Shown here piece after piece: positions 47,478-56,116 of a DNA stretch of 64,000 bases (positions are counted from its first letter, which is position 1; each line of letters begins with the position of its first letter). The stretch lies in contig NZ_JACOIJ010000013.1 of NCBI RefSeq assembly GCF_014692495.1, forward strand, positions 26,519-90,518. Reading direction: 5' to 3'. The DNA comes from Sphingobacterium litopenaei. Lineage in GTDB: Bacteria; Bacteroidota; Bacteroidia; Sphingobacteriales; Sphingobacteriaceae. Position numbers and translations under genes: made by a program. Under the pieces are notes generated by a model. That model ran no database searches and was not told the origin of the DNA. It was given only the letters and a program-made list of their open reading frames with translations.

Positions 47478-48593
47478 TTATTTCGTAAAACTTCTAAAAT
47501 CTTGACCATCTTCGATTGTCAATAATGTTTCATAGATCAAGCGGATAACATTATCCACGTCTTCTTTGTGCACCATCTCAACCGTTGTGTGCATATAACG
47601 CAAAGGTAAGGAAATCAATGCAGAAGGCACACCACCATTGGAGTATGCAAATGCATCGGTATCGGTACCTGTAAATCTTGAAGAAGCTTGTCTTTGGAAT
47701 GGAATATCATTTTTCTGTGCAACTTCAATCAATTGTCTGTTCAAATTAATCTGAACTGCAGGAGCATATGATACTACAGGACCTTTACCACAAGCCAAAT
47801 CTCCTTGCGTAATTTTGTTGATCATTGGTGTCTGCGTATCGTGTGTTACATCTGTCACGATAGCCACGTTCGGTTTGATCCAATCTGCAATCATTTCAGC
47901 ACCACGAAGACCGATTTCTTCTTGTACTGAATTTACAATGTATAGACCGAAAGGTAGATTTTTTTTATTTTCTTTCAACAAACGCGCTACCTCAGCAATC
48001 ATAAAACCACCTGCACGGTTGTCCAATGCACGACCTACATAGTAGCGGTCATTCAAAATCATGAACTCATCTTCGTAAGTCACGACTGACCCCACGTGAA
48101 TACCTAAAGCTTCTACTTCTTCTTTGCTAGTACAACCACAGTCCAAGAAAATGTTTTTCAATGATGGTGATTCTTCTTTTTCTCCTGAACGCGTATGAAT
48201 AGCTGGCCATCCGAAAACCGCTTTCACGGTACCATTATCTGTGTGAATATTAACACGCTTAGAAGGTGCAATCTGATGATCAGAACCACCATTGCGAATG
48301 ACATAGATAAGTCCATCTTTTGTAATGTAATTCACAAACCAAGAAATCTCATCAGCATGCGCTTCGATTACCACTTTATATTTAGCATCGGGGTTGATAA
48401 TACCTACTGCAGTACCATAATTATCGATATAGGTCTCATCTACATAAGGTTTCAAATAATCTAACCACAAACGCTGTCCTTCCCATTCAAATCCTGTTGG
48501 CGAAGGATTATTTATATATTTTTCAAAGAATTTTACAGATTCTTCTGTTACGACAGTTTGATGTTTTACCTCTTTACTACTCTTCTTTGCCAT
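47478..48593 (-). CDS. M42-family metallopeptidase (aminopeptidase)
   Basis: 371 residues, cytoplasmic. Di-zinc M42 core with ligands in VVIEAHADEISW, the RALDNRAGG segment, catalytic pair and ligand in NSVQEEIGLRGAE, Asp in IVTDVTHDTQTP, and the C-terminal His in LPLRYMHTTVEM. The family contains large tetrahedral aminopeptidases that digest peptides, and some members were once named endoglucanase. The insertion GEKEESPSLKNIFLDCGCTSKEEVEALGI is the usual PDZ-like lid. Probably in operon with DUF3467. Confidence 0.92.
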   Translation of the reverse strand: MAKKSSKEVKHQTVVTEESVKFFEKYINNPSPTGFEWEGQRLWLDYLKPYVDETYIDNYGTAVGIINPDAKYKVVIEAHADEISWFVNYITKDGLIYVIRNGGSDHQIAPSKRVNIHTDNGTVKAVFGWPAIHTRSGEKEESPSLKNIFLDCGCTSKEEVEALGIHVGSVVTYEDEFMILNDRYYVGRALDNRAGGFMIAEVARLLKENKKNLPFGLYIVNSVQEEIGLRGAEMIADWIKPNVAIVTDVTHDTQTPMINKITQGDLACGKGPVVSYAPAVQINLNRQLIEVAQKNDIPFQRQASSRFTGTDTDAFAYSNGGVPSALISLPLRYMHTTVEMVHKEDVDNVIRLIYETLLTIEDGQDFRSFTK

Positions 48594-48718
48594 GCCTTAT
48601 TTTGTTTGCACACAAAATAAAAAATAATTATTCGATTCCAAAAAATAATCATATTCTTATTGACGGTAGCATATAAACAATTTTTAGTTTTATATTTACA
48701 GCTTCTAAATAATCATAT

Positions 48719-49573
48719 ATGGATTTTATTTATAATGTTATTCACTGGTCAGGTGCTGAAAATATTTTTAGTATAGGTTCTTTTGGAATTCGCTATTACT
48801 CCATGTGCTGGTTGCTTGCTTTTGTGGTTTCTTACATCTTAATGTTGGAAATATTTAAGCGTGAAACCTTAGCATTAGCGACTTTCAAAGCAGGAAAACC
48901 GCAAGATTTATTGGATAAATTGACCATATATATTTTCTTAGGCACCATTTTAGGTGCACGAATAGGACACTGCTTGTTCTACGAATTTGATTATTATAGT
49001 CAAAATCCATTAGAAATGATTTTGCCATTTAGCAAACGTTCGGGTAGCTGGGAGTTCACGGGATTTGCTGGATTAGCTTCTCATGGAGGAGCTATAGGAA
49101 TTTTGACAGCCTTGATTTTATTTTCGCGAAAAACAAAGATCAACTTCATGTGGCTTGCAGACAGATTAGTATTAGTTGTTCCTATCGCAGGCGCTTTTAT
49201 ACGTATCGGAAATTTCTTTAATTCTGAAATTATTGGAAAGGAAGCCGATCCAAATCTTCCTTGGGCGGTGGTATTTACGAAAGAAGACAATCTTCCTCGT
49301 CATCCTGGGCAATTGTATGAAGCAGTAGCCTATATCATTCTGTTCTTTGTATTGTGGGCCTTTTATAAGAAAAAGTCAAATCCAAAACCAGGTTTACTGT
49401 TTGGCATATTTTTAGTTTGTCTTTTCAGTATAAGGTTCTTTGTTGAATTTTATAAAGAGAATCAAGAAGCCTTCGAGAATAATATGTTTATCAATATGGG
49501 GCAATTGCTGAGCATACCATTTATTCTGGCAGGATTATTTTTAATTTTTAGACCCACAACAAAAAAAGCATAA
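48719..49573 (+). CDS. lgt: Prolipoprotein diacylglyceryl transferase
   Basis: 284 residues with seven membrane segments. First step of lipoprotein maturation: moves diacylglyceryl from phosphatidylglycerol to the lipobox cysteine. Conserved parts: GIRYYSMCWLLAF, GARIGHCLFYEFDYY, SHGGAIGI with the essential His, the signature GAFIRIGNFFNSEIIG, and RHPGQLYEA. Single gene ended by a terminator. Needed by the many lipoproteins in this window, though it is a general housekeeping gene. Confidence 0.96.
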   Translation: MDFIYNVIHWSGAENIFSIGSFGIRYYSMCWLLAFVVSYILMLEIFKRETLALATFKAGKPQDLLDKLTIYIFLGTILGARIGHCLFYEFDYYSQNPLEMILPFSKRSGSWEFTGFAGLASHGGAIGILTALILFSRKTKINFMWLADRLVLVVPIAGAFIRIGNFFNSEIIGKEADPNLPWAVVFTKEDNLPRHPGQLYEAVAYIILFFVLWAFYKKKSNPKPGLLFGIFLVCLFSIRFFVEFYKENQEAFENNMFINMGQLLSIPFILAGLFLIFRPTTKKA

Positions 49574-49591
49574 AAAATATTACACTATACC

Positions 49592-49624
49592 AAGCCTCTT
49601 AAAAATTTTCAAGAGGCTTTTTTA
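49592..49624 (+). terminator. Rho-independent terminator after lgt
   Basis: 9-bp stem AAGCCTCTT / AAGAGGCTT with inner A/T pairing, followed by TTTTT. The next gene starts at 49632, only a few bases later. Confidence 0.85.
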
Positions 49625-49631
49625 ATTCCTT

Positions 49632-50834
49632 ATGAAAACAAATAAAAAACTTATTCTGCTGACCCTCGGATTATTATCTGCTATTGGTCCTTTTTCCATT
49701 GATATGTATCTACCAGCTTTCGATACGATAGCACAAGATTTTGATACAAATATTGAAAAAGTACAATTATCGCTTACCTCTTTTTTTGTTGGTATTGCAA
49801 TTGGACAAATGATTTACGGTCCACTACTCGATCGATATGGTCGCAAAAAACCATTAATCATTGGACTGTGTATCTATGTAATTACTTCTATTTTATGTGT
49901 TTTGACACGCAATGTAGAAAGTTTGATAATATTGCGCTTTGCTCAGGCTTTAGGGAGTTGTGCCGGCATGGTAGCTTCTCGTGCTATGGTTCAAGATTAT
50001 TATCAGGGAAAAGAAGCCGCTCGCGTATTTAGTTTGTTGATGCTTGTCATTGCCATCTCCCCTATTTTGGCTCCTTCTGCAGGCGCATTTTTATTGGATC
50101 ATTTTGATTGGCATTATATTTTTATTGCGCTATTTAGTATTGGAGCATTGATATTGATATTGACGATCTTTGTATTACCAGAAAGTTATGCGGGAAATAA
50201 GAACTTCTCGCTGGCTCCAAAAGCAATCATAACACAATATTTTCAGGTATTTGTCAATCGCACCTTTATTTTTTATTGTTTAATTGCTTCGACGGCATCT
50301 GCAGGACTTTACGCCTATCTCGCTGGTTCTTCGTTTGTTTTGCAAGAATTATTTGGTTTGAGTAAGAAAGAATATGGCCTTGCATTCGCCTTTGTAGCCT
50401 CAGCTTTAATATTATCTACGCAATTGAATAGATTCTTTCTGAAGCGTTGGTCTATGCAACAAATCTGCATTATTGCAAATTATTGTCAAGTGGCTGTTGG
50501 ATTGACCATGCTAATTTGTTTATGGACCGACAATATTACCTTGCCATCAATTCTAGCATTAACTTTCGGATACTTAATGTGTCAAGGATTTATTTTTCCG
50601 AACGCTTCCGCAATGGCAATGGCACCTTTTAAAGTAAGCGCAGGAAGTGCATCTGCTTTATTAGGATTTTTGCAAATGGGTTTAGGCGCATTGAGTTCGG
50701 GCTTAGTAAGTTTACTGCATAATAATACCCCTCAGCCTATGTTATCCGCAATGGGTATCTGTGCTGTATTATCATTGCTATTGCATTTTGTAAAAAGAAA
50801 TTTGAAAGAACATAAAAAAGAGGCTTTACAATAA
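49632..50834 (+). CDS. Bcr/CflA-type multidrug MFS exporter
   Basis: 400 residues, 12 membrane helices. Start region LGLLSAIGPFSIDMYLPAFDTIA, motif A in GPLLDRYGRKKPLIIG, and RFAQALGSCAGMVASRAMVQDYY are characteristic of the Bcr/CflA subfamily of drug:proton antiporters in the inner membrane. Substrate unknown (bicyclomycin, chloramphenicol and sulfonamides are typical for relatives). Its stop lies inside the terminator shared with aroQ. Confidence 0.9.
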   Translation: MKTNKKLILLTLGLLSAIGPFSIDMYLPAFDTIAQDFDTNIEKVQLSLTSFFVGIAIGQMIYGPLLDRYGRKKPLIIGLCIYVITSILCVLTRNVESLIILRFAQALGSCAGMVASRAMVQDYYQGKEAARVFSLLMLVIAISPILAPSAGAFLLDHFDWHYIFIALFSIGALILILTIFVLPESYAGNKNFSLAPKAIITQYFQVFVNRTFIFYCLIASTASAGLYAYLAGSSFVLQELFGLSKKEYGLAFAFVASALILSTQLNRFFLKRWSMQQICIIANYCQVAVGLTMLICLWTDNITLPSILALTFGYLMCQGFIFPNASAMAMAPFKVSAGSASALLGFLQMGLGALSSGLVSLLHNNTPQPMLSAMGICAVLSLLLHFVKRNLKEHKKEALQ

Positions 50835-50842
50835 AGCCTCTT
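50818..50842. terminator. Bidirectional terminator
   Basis: 11-bp stem AAGAGGCTTTA / TAAAGCCTCTT overlapping the MFS stop codon, serving the convergent MFS and aroQ genes. Confidence 0.8.
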
Positions 50843-50845
50843 CAT

Positions 50846-51262
50846 CTATATTAAACTCTCGATTCCTAACCGATAGCTGTCTAGCCCAAAACCTAAAATT
50901 ACACCTTTACAATTTTTGGATAAATAGGAATGATGGCGAAATGCTTCGCGTTGATGTACATTAGAAATGTGAACTTCCACAACGGGCGTCTTGATAGCTG
51001 CAATAGCATCACCAATAGCCACGGAAGTATGCGTATAAGCTCCAGCATTCAATACTACGCCGTCATATTCAAAACCTACTTCGTGTAACTTACCGATAAT
51101 AGCTCCTTCAGAGTTACTTTGAAAATACGATAAATCTACATCGGCAAAACGCGCTTTCAGCGATTTGAAGAATTCTTCAAAGGACTGATCACCATATATA
51201 CTTTTCTCACGAACACCTAACAAATTCAAATTAGGCCCATTTAATACCAATATCTTCTTCAT
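50846..51262 (-). CDS. aroQ: Type II 3-dehydroquinate dehydratase
   Basis: 138 residues. Converts 3-dehydroquinate to 3-dehydroshikimate in the shikimate pathway; forms a dodecamer. Motifs: ILVLNGPNLNLLGVRE, flexible-lid Tyr in SIYGDQ, QSNSEGAIIGKLHE, LNAGAYTHTSVAIGDAI, and the active-site His in VEVHISNVHQREAFRHHS. Size is a little below the usual 145-150. Confidence 0.95.
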   Translation of the reverse strand: MKKILVLNGPNLNLLGVREKSIYGDQSFEEFFKSLKARFADVDLSYFQSNSEGAIIGKLHEVGFEYDGVVLNAGAYTHTSVAIGDAIAAIKTPVVEVHISNVHQREAFRHHSYLSKNCKGVILGFGLDSYRLGIESLI

Positions 51263-51298
51263 ATTATAAATTAATGAATAAATATAGATATTCAGATT

Positions 51299-52939
51299 TT
51301 AAATATCACCATAAAAATTGCGGAAACTAGAACGTAAACCAAAATTGATCACACCAGATTTTTGTGTCTCCATACCCTCAATCTTTCTAAAACGCTGTGT
51401 ATAGCCTAATTCTAAACGTAAGTTGTATTTAGGATTCAGCACGTAAGAAGCACGCATATCCGCGTAATACAAGTTGTTTTTTACCCCTTGCCCAATTTTG
51501 TTTCCGTACTTATTTGGTAGATTGTTGTAAGATTGAAAAATATCACCTCCCATATTGGTTTCGGGGTTAGGATCTGTTCCAAAATTGCTGATCAATCCTT
51601 TTCCCGAAAACTCAAATCGATTCCAAGAATAATGTGCAGTCCCTAAAAACTCTCTGAAATTTGCTCCTCGCGGATGCGCTAATGGTTCACCATTATTACT
51701 GTAATTAGATATTGAAGTAAAGTGTTGATACGTATAAGGTCTTGCTAAGTTGTACTCCGCTAAGAAATGAAGATTACGAACGCCAAATAAATCAAATCCT
51801 CTCACACCCATTTGTGCTCCCCATTTATTATGGGCATACCCATTATTTGCAAAAAACTCTTTGGCGGTAAACTCTCCCAACAAAAATTGCCCATAAGCTG
51901 TGATATTGTTCAACACCTTGTATTTTGCATTTAATCCTAAAAACATTTTGTCAGGAGAGGTACGGTTGTTGTTTTCTACCGGACGATATATTACACCTGG
52001 ATTCAAATAGTTGAAATCAAATCCTCTATAGCCTGCCTGATTACGATTGGACCAGACTACAGATTGAAAAAAACCAATAGATAATCGGTCTGTTGCATTA
52101 TAATCTATATATTGAAATGCGCCATACTTAATTCCATCGCCGAATCGACCACCAGAATCTAAGGAATCTCTACGTGGATTTGCAGGGTCATTCATATATG
52201 CCCATACCGAAGTATATTGTACATTACCAATTTCACCCGTAAATTTTAATTGCGTGTAATTTGAAGAAAAATCAGATAATAACATTGAACGATAACCGTC
52301 ACCAATATGGTTTTTGTCAAAGGCTGCTGTAAGTTGGAAGTAAGGACTAAAATCGTAAGTCAAACTTGCTGTGGCGTACATCCAATCCTTGGTCTTTTTT
52401 CCTGCATTTTTTGCTGATGATTGGCCTGGAACAACACCTGTTTCAGCGATATGCTCATCAAGATATTCTGCGAACACCGCTTGATTTTCGAAAACAGCCG
52501 TGTGAAATGTAAACTTATCTTTAATAGTCAATCCAGCTTGTATAGCGCGTGTATTATTCCACATTGTACGTTTGTCACTGTCTATTAGCTCCGAACCGAT
52601 TTGAAAGTCGGGCAGAAAATCTAAATAAAAAGTATGATCTTCTTTCTGTACATCTACAAGGTGTTCATTAAAAAGTTTGCGCATCACCCAATTGTTGGAA
52701 GAAGAAGGATTAGCATACTCCAATGAATCCTTACGGTTCAATAATTCATTCTTAAACAAGAATGGTTTGGATGATGTATGATACCTTGAATTGGTATTAT
52801 ACAATATATTATTGTATTTCTGATATTGATCAAATGAGTAGGTTTGATTAACAACCTGAGCATTGATTATCAGTGAATTACAAACAAAAACCGATAATGT
52901 AAAAAGTCTAAAAATAATATTTTCTGCAGTTATCCTCAT
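51299..52939 (-). CDS. RemB/Wzi-like outer-membrane protein
   Basis: 546 residues from the ATG at 52939, which gives a signal peptide (MRITAENIIFRLFTLSVFVCNSLIINAQ); upstream Met codons add an unlikely extension. Long alternation of aromatic and polar residues suits a beta-barrel. The pattern WMYATASLTYDFSPYFQLTAAFDKNHIGDGYRSMLLSDFSSNY, split by short turns, resembles proteins annotated as gliding protein RemB and the capsule-assembly Wzi family. I recognise it only at this level. No gliding genes are adjacent. Confidence 0.55.
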   Translation of the reverse strand: MRITAENIIFRLFTLSVFVCNSLIINAQVVNQTYSFDQYQKYNNILYNTNSRYHTSSKPFLFKNELLNRKDSLEYANPSSSNNWVMRKLFNEHLVDVQKEDHTFYLDFLPDFQIGSELIDSDKRTMWNNTRAIQAGLTIKDKFTFHTAVFENQAVFAEYLDEHIAETGVVPGQSSAKNAGKKTKDWMYATASLTYDFSPYFQLTAAFDKNHIGDGYRSMLLSDFSSNYTQLKFTGEIGNVQYTSVWAYMNDPANPRRDSLDSGGRFGDGIKYGAFQYIDYNATDRLSIGFFQSVVWSNRNQAGYRGFDFNYLNPGVIYRPVENNNRTSPDKMFLGLNAKYKVLNNITAYGQFLLGEFTAKEFFANNGYAHNKWGAQMGVRGFDLFGVRNLHFLAEYNLARPYTYQHFTSISNYSNNGEPLAHPRGANFREFLGTAHYSWNRFEFSGKGLISNFGTDPNPETNMGGDIFQSYNNLPNKYGNKIGQGVKNNLYYADMRASYVLNPKYNLRLELGYTQRFRKIEGMETQKSGVINFGLRSSFRNFYGDI

Positions 52940-53075
52940 AATAAACATTGTAATATTTACAATAAAATACAATAATTATAAATTCAATAATGTATTTTAA
53001 AAGAAATTTTTATACTTGAAAGCTAAATTCATGCCAATTTTCGTATATTATATAAAAAACACTATATTAGCATAG

Positions 53076-53089
53076 CTAAAACGTTTTAT
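53076..53089. promoter_or_regulatory. CG-centred palindrome upstream of GH125
   Basis: CTAAAACGTTTTAT, with a perfect 12-base palindrome TAAAACGTTTTA, 28 bases before the GH125 start. Nearly the same as the site at 39347-39360. Shape fits a LacI-family operator; the regulator is not in the window. Confidence 0.45.
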
Positions 53090-53117
53090 ACGATTTAAAA
53101 CTGATAACCATATAAAC

Positions 53118-54539
53118 ATGAATAGAAAAACTTTTTTACAACAAAGTGCATTGCTGGGTGCAGGCATGATGGCAAGCAAATTTTCATTTGCCGAATTCAA
53201 CTCAAATTTTCCTGAAGTACGCGTACCTGTTTCTAAAAGACATTTTCAAAGTAACACTATAGAAGAAGCTATTAAAGAGTTTCAAAAAAACGTCCAAAAC
53301 AAAGAATTAGGCTGGTTATTCAACAATTGTTTTCCCAACACATTGGATACAACGATTTATGATGAGTCTACACCTTCGGAGAAATTAACTTATGTAATCA
53401 CAGGTGATATAGATGCGATGTGGCTGCGAGATAGCAGTGCTCAAGTATATCCTTATTTGCAATTCATGCACAAGGATAAAAAATTGAAAGACCTCATATT
53501 AGGTTTAATCAATAAGCAATCAAAATGTATCAACATTGATCCTTATGCCAACGCCTTTTACAATGACCCTACCAAAGAAGGGGAATGGTTTAGCGACCAT
53601 ACGGATATGAAAGCGGGGATACATGAACGTAAATGGGAAATTGACTCTTTGTGTTATCCTATTCGCTTAGCTCATGCATACTGGAAAGCAACTAATGATA
53701 CTACCCCATTCAACGATGAATGGGTAAAAGCACAAGAAAACACGTACAAAACTTTTGTAGAACAACAACGTAAGGAAAATCTTGGTCCTTACAATTTTAT
53801 GCGTACTACGCCTAGAGGTACCGACACTTTACAAGTAGATGGTTGGGGCTATCCTGTTAATCCTGTTGGATTGATTTGCTCGAGTTTTAGACCTTCGGAC
53901 GATTGTTCTATTTTTTTATTCTTGATTCCTTCGAATTTATTCGCTGTAGTCAGTTTAAGACAATCTGCAGAAATACTTAGAAAAGTTAAAAACAATACAG
54001 TATTAGCTGCGAAAATGGAAGCTTTAGCCGATGAAGTGCAAAAAGCCGTAAATGAATACGGAATTGTTGATCATCCGAAATTTGGGAAAATCTACGCTTA
54101 CGAAGTTGATGGATTCGGTAGTGCATTGATGATGGATGATGCGAATGTACCATCTTTATTATCCTTACCTTATTTAGGAGCAGTTAGTGCCAATGATGAA
54201 ACCTATCAGCGTACACGAAAATTTATTCTTTCGGAAAGCAATCCCTTCTTCTTTAAAGGGAAAGCTGGAGAAGGAATTGGTGGTCCACACATTGGACGTG
54301 ATATGATTTGGCCTATGGCAATTACCATGCGTGCCTTAACTGCTACAAACGACAATGAAATCCAGGATTGCATAAAAATGCTAGCATCTACACATGGAGA
54401 TACGGGATTTATGCACGAAACATTCCACAAAGATGATCCTAAAAAATTCACCCGCCATTGGTTCGCTTGGGCAAATACGTTATTTGGAGAATTATTATGG
54501 AAAATTTATAAAGAAAAGCCATCTTTGTTGAAGTTTTAA
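53118..54539 (+). CDS. GH125 exo-alpha-1,6-mannosidase
   Basis: 473 residues. The N-terminus MNRKTFLQQSALLGAGMMAS looks like a Tat signal but has RK instead of RR. The GH125 alpha/alpha-barrel is clear from VITGDIDAMWLRDSSAQVYPYL, IDPYANAFYND, HERKWEIDSLCYPIRLAHAYWK, SSFRPSDDCSIFLFLIPSNLFA, EVDGFGSALMMDDANVPSLLSLPYLG, IGGPHIGRDMIWPMAI and HGDTGFMHETFHKDDP. Removes terminal alpha-1,6-mannose by inversion, as in yeast mannan backbone or N-glycan breakdown. Single gene, but functionally paired with the GH76 of the PUL. Confidence 0.94.
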   Translation: MNRKTFLQQSALLGAGMMASKFSFAEFNSNFPEVRVPVSKRHFQSNTIEEAIKEFQKNVQNKELGWLFNNCFPNTLDTTIYDESTPSEKLTYVITGDIDAMWLRDSSAQVYPYLQFMHKDKKLKDLILGLINKQSKCINIDPYANAFYNDPTKEGEWFSDHTDMKAGIHERKWEIDSLCYPIRLAHAYWKATNDTTPFNDEWVKAQENTYKTFVEQQRKENLGPYNFMRTTPRGTDTLQVDGWGYPVNPVGLICSSFRPSDDCSIFLFLIPSNLFAVVSLRQSAEILRKVKNNTVLAAKMEALADEVQKAVNEYGIVDHPKFGKIYAYEVDGFGSALMMDDANVPSLLSLPYLGAVSANDETYQRTRKFILSESNPFFFKGKAGEGIGGPHIGRDMIWPMAITMRALTATNDNEIQDCIKMLASTHGDTGFMHETFHKDDPKKFTRHWFAWANTLFGELLWKIYKEKPSLLKF

Positions 54540-54565
54540 ATGGATTATTCTTATAAGTAAACAAT

Positions 54566-54600
54566 AAAAAGACTTAGGAATAATCCTAAGTCTTTTGTTT
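54566..54600 (+). terminator. Rho-independent terminator after GH125
   Basis: 13-bp stem AAAAGACTTAGGA / TCCTAAGTCTTTT, loop ATAA, T-rich tail. The murI ATG at 54604 follows directly, so an upstream TTG start at 54595 is excluded. Confidence 0.88.
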
Positions 54601-54603
54601 TAT

Positions 54604-55431
54604 ATGAGTACACAAGGACCTATCGGTGTTTTTGATTCAGGCTACGGCGGATTAACCGTTTTCAAAGAGATACACGAAAAATTACCCCAATACGATTACA
54701 TCTATCTTGGAGATAATGCACGTGTACCCTACGGCACCCGTTCTTTCGAAACGGTGTATGAATTCACCAAAGAATGCGTATTCAAGTTATTTGATTTGGG
54801 ATGCAACTTGGTGATTTTAGCTTGTAATACCGCTTCTGCAAAGGCGCTACGCAGTATTCAGCAAAACGATCTTCCTGAAGGCAAAAAAGTTTTGGGTGTA
54901 ATTCGTCCAACCACCGAGTCTATTCATCAATACACGAAAACAAATTCTATAGGTATTTTAGCAACACAAGGAACAGTTTTATCACAATCTTATTTGATTG
55001 AGATTGAAAAATTTAATCCCGAAATCAATGTTTATCAACATGCATGTCCATTTTGGGTTCCTCTAGTAGAGAATAATGAAATCAATAGTGAGGGGGCACA
55101 TTATTTTATTCAAAAAGATATTAATGAGCTTTTGAGTCAATCTCCAGATATCGATACTATTGTATTAGCCTGTACGCACTACCCTATTCTTTATCCGATT
55201 ATTCGAAAATATACACCTGATCATATTCAGATTTTAGCACAAGGCGAATTGGTAGCTGAAAGTTTAGCTGACTATTTAATTCGTCATCCAGAAGTAGAAG
55301 AAAAATGCAGTAAGGAAGGTAAATTAGCTTTTTATACTACAGACGATGCAAAAGACTTTTCTGAGAAGGCCTTTATCTTTTTTGGAAAAAATATAGAAGC
55401 AAAAAGTATTAAGGTTAACGTATGTTCCTAA
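54604..55431 (+). CDS. murI: Glutamate racemase
   Basis: 275 residues. Makes D-glutamate for peptidoglycan. Start MSTQGPIGVFDSGYGGLTVFKEI, then YLGDNARVPYGTRS, first catalytic Cys in ILACNTASAKALR, second in VLACTHYPIL, and GTQGTVLS-like LATQGTVLSQSYL. ATG 54604 is preferred to the TTG at 54595, which lies in the terminator of the previous gene. Cytoplasmic, single gene. Confidence 0.95.
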   Translation: MSTQGPIGVFDSGYGGLTVFKEIHEKLPQYDYIYLGDNARVPYGTRSFETVYEFTKECVFKLFDLGCNLVILACNTASAKALRSIQQNDLPEGKKVLGVIRPTTESIHQYTKTNSIGILATQGTVLSQSYLIEIEKFNPEINVYQHACPFWVPLVENNEINSEGAHYFIQKDINELLSQSPDIDTIVLACTHYPILYPIIRKYTPDHIQILAQGELVAESLADYLIRHPEVEEKCSKEGKLAFYTTDDAKDFSEKAFIFFGKNIEAKSIKVNVCS

Positions 55432-55476
55432 TTAGACGAAACCTTAGAATCCAACTAAAATACTATTGTCAGGTTG

Positions 55477-55589
55477 CTGCAAAAACTTTTGTTAAGCAAA
55501 AAATGTCGCCTTAGTGAGTTGCCAAATGCAGGAATGTCGAAACTTGAGTCAACTCGGTACAGCGACGAGTTTTTGATTACTTTTTGCAG
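55477..55589. repeat. 113-bp imperfect palindrome, possible dispersed repeat
   Basis: Ends are a perfect inverted repeat CTGCAAAAA / TTTTTGCAG. Inside, GTCGC-6-GAGTT on the left is mirrored by AACTC-6-GCGAC on the right, with equal spacers, so the whole can fold as one long hairpin. No reading frame of note. A GC-rich patch (GCCCGCGCGGC, around 55602) follows. It resembles intergenic repeats I associate with Sphingobacteriaceae, but there is no second copy in this window. Confidence 0.5.
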
Positions 55590-55670
55590 AAAAAAATAAT
55601 TGCCCGCGCGGCATGAGGGCTTAAGAAATATATTAATTAACTAGAATTGACATTAAAGTTAATAAACAAT

Positions 55671-55694
55671 AAAAGGTCTCTTTTGAGACCTTTT
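55671..55694. terminator. Terminator after sufE
   Basis: Perfect 10-bp stem AAAAGGTCTC / GAGACCTTTT with TTTT loop; adjacent to the sufE stop on the minus strand. Could also stop transcription from murI. Confidence 0.85.
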
Positions 55695-55697
55695 ATC

Positions 55698-56114
55698 TTA
55701 TCTATTCTGCAAAGCTATTGCATAAAGTTTCATTTGCTTGACCATTGCCAAAAGACCATTCGCACGCGTGGGTGATAAATGCTCTTTCAAACCGATTTGA
55801 TCGATGAAATATAAATCGGCTTCTGCAATTTCTTTAGCTGTGTGACCTGATAATACTTTCACCATTAAGCTTACTAAACCTTTAGTAATTACTGCATCTG
55901 AATCCGCCTTAAAAATTACTTTTCCATCTACTATTTCAGGATACAACCATACTTTAGATTGACAACCTTTGATAATAAATTGATCGGTTTTATATTGTTC
56001 ATCAATCAAAGGAACTTCTTTACCCAATTGGATGATGTATTCGTATTTTTCCATCCAATCCCCATAAAACGCAAAATCTTCGATTAATTCGTCTTGTATT
56101 TCGTTTATTGTCAT
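55698..56114 (-). CDS. sufE: SufE-type cysteine desulfuration protein
   Basis: 138 residues. Accepts persulfide sulfur from SufS through the conserved Cys in FIIKGCQSKVWLYPE. Other family segments: EIQDELIEDFAFYGDWMEKYEYIIQLGKE at the start and GLKEHLSPTRANGLLAMVKQMK at the end. Starts 2 bases after the sufS stop, so the two are co-transcribed and act together. The scaffold genes sufBCD are not in the window. Confidence 0.95.
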   Translation of the reverse strand: MTINEIQDELIEDFAFYGDWMEKYEYIIQLGKEVPLIDEQYKTDQFIIKGCQSKVWLYPEIVDGKVIFKADSDAVITKGLVSLMVKVLSGHTAKEIAEADLYFIDQIGLKEHLSPTRANGLLAMVKQMKLYAIALQNR

Positions 56115-56116
56115 TT

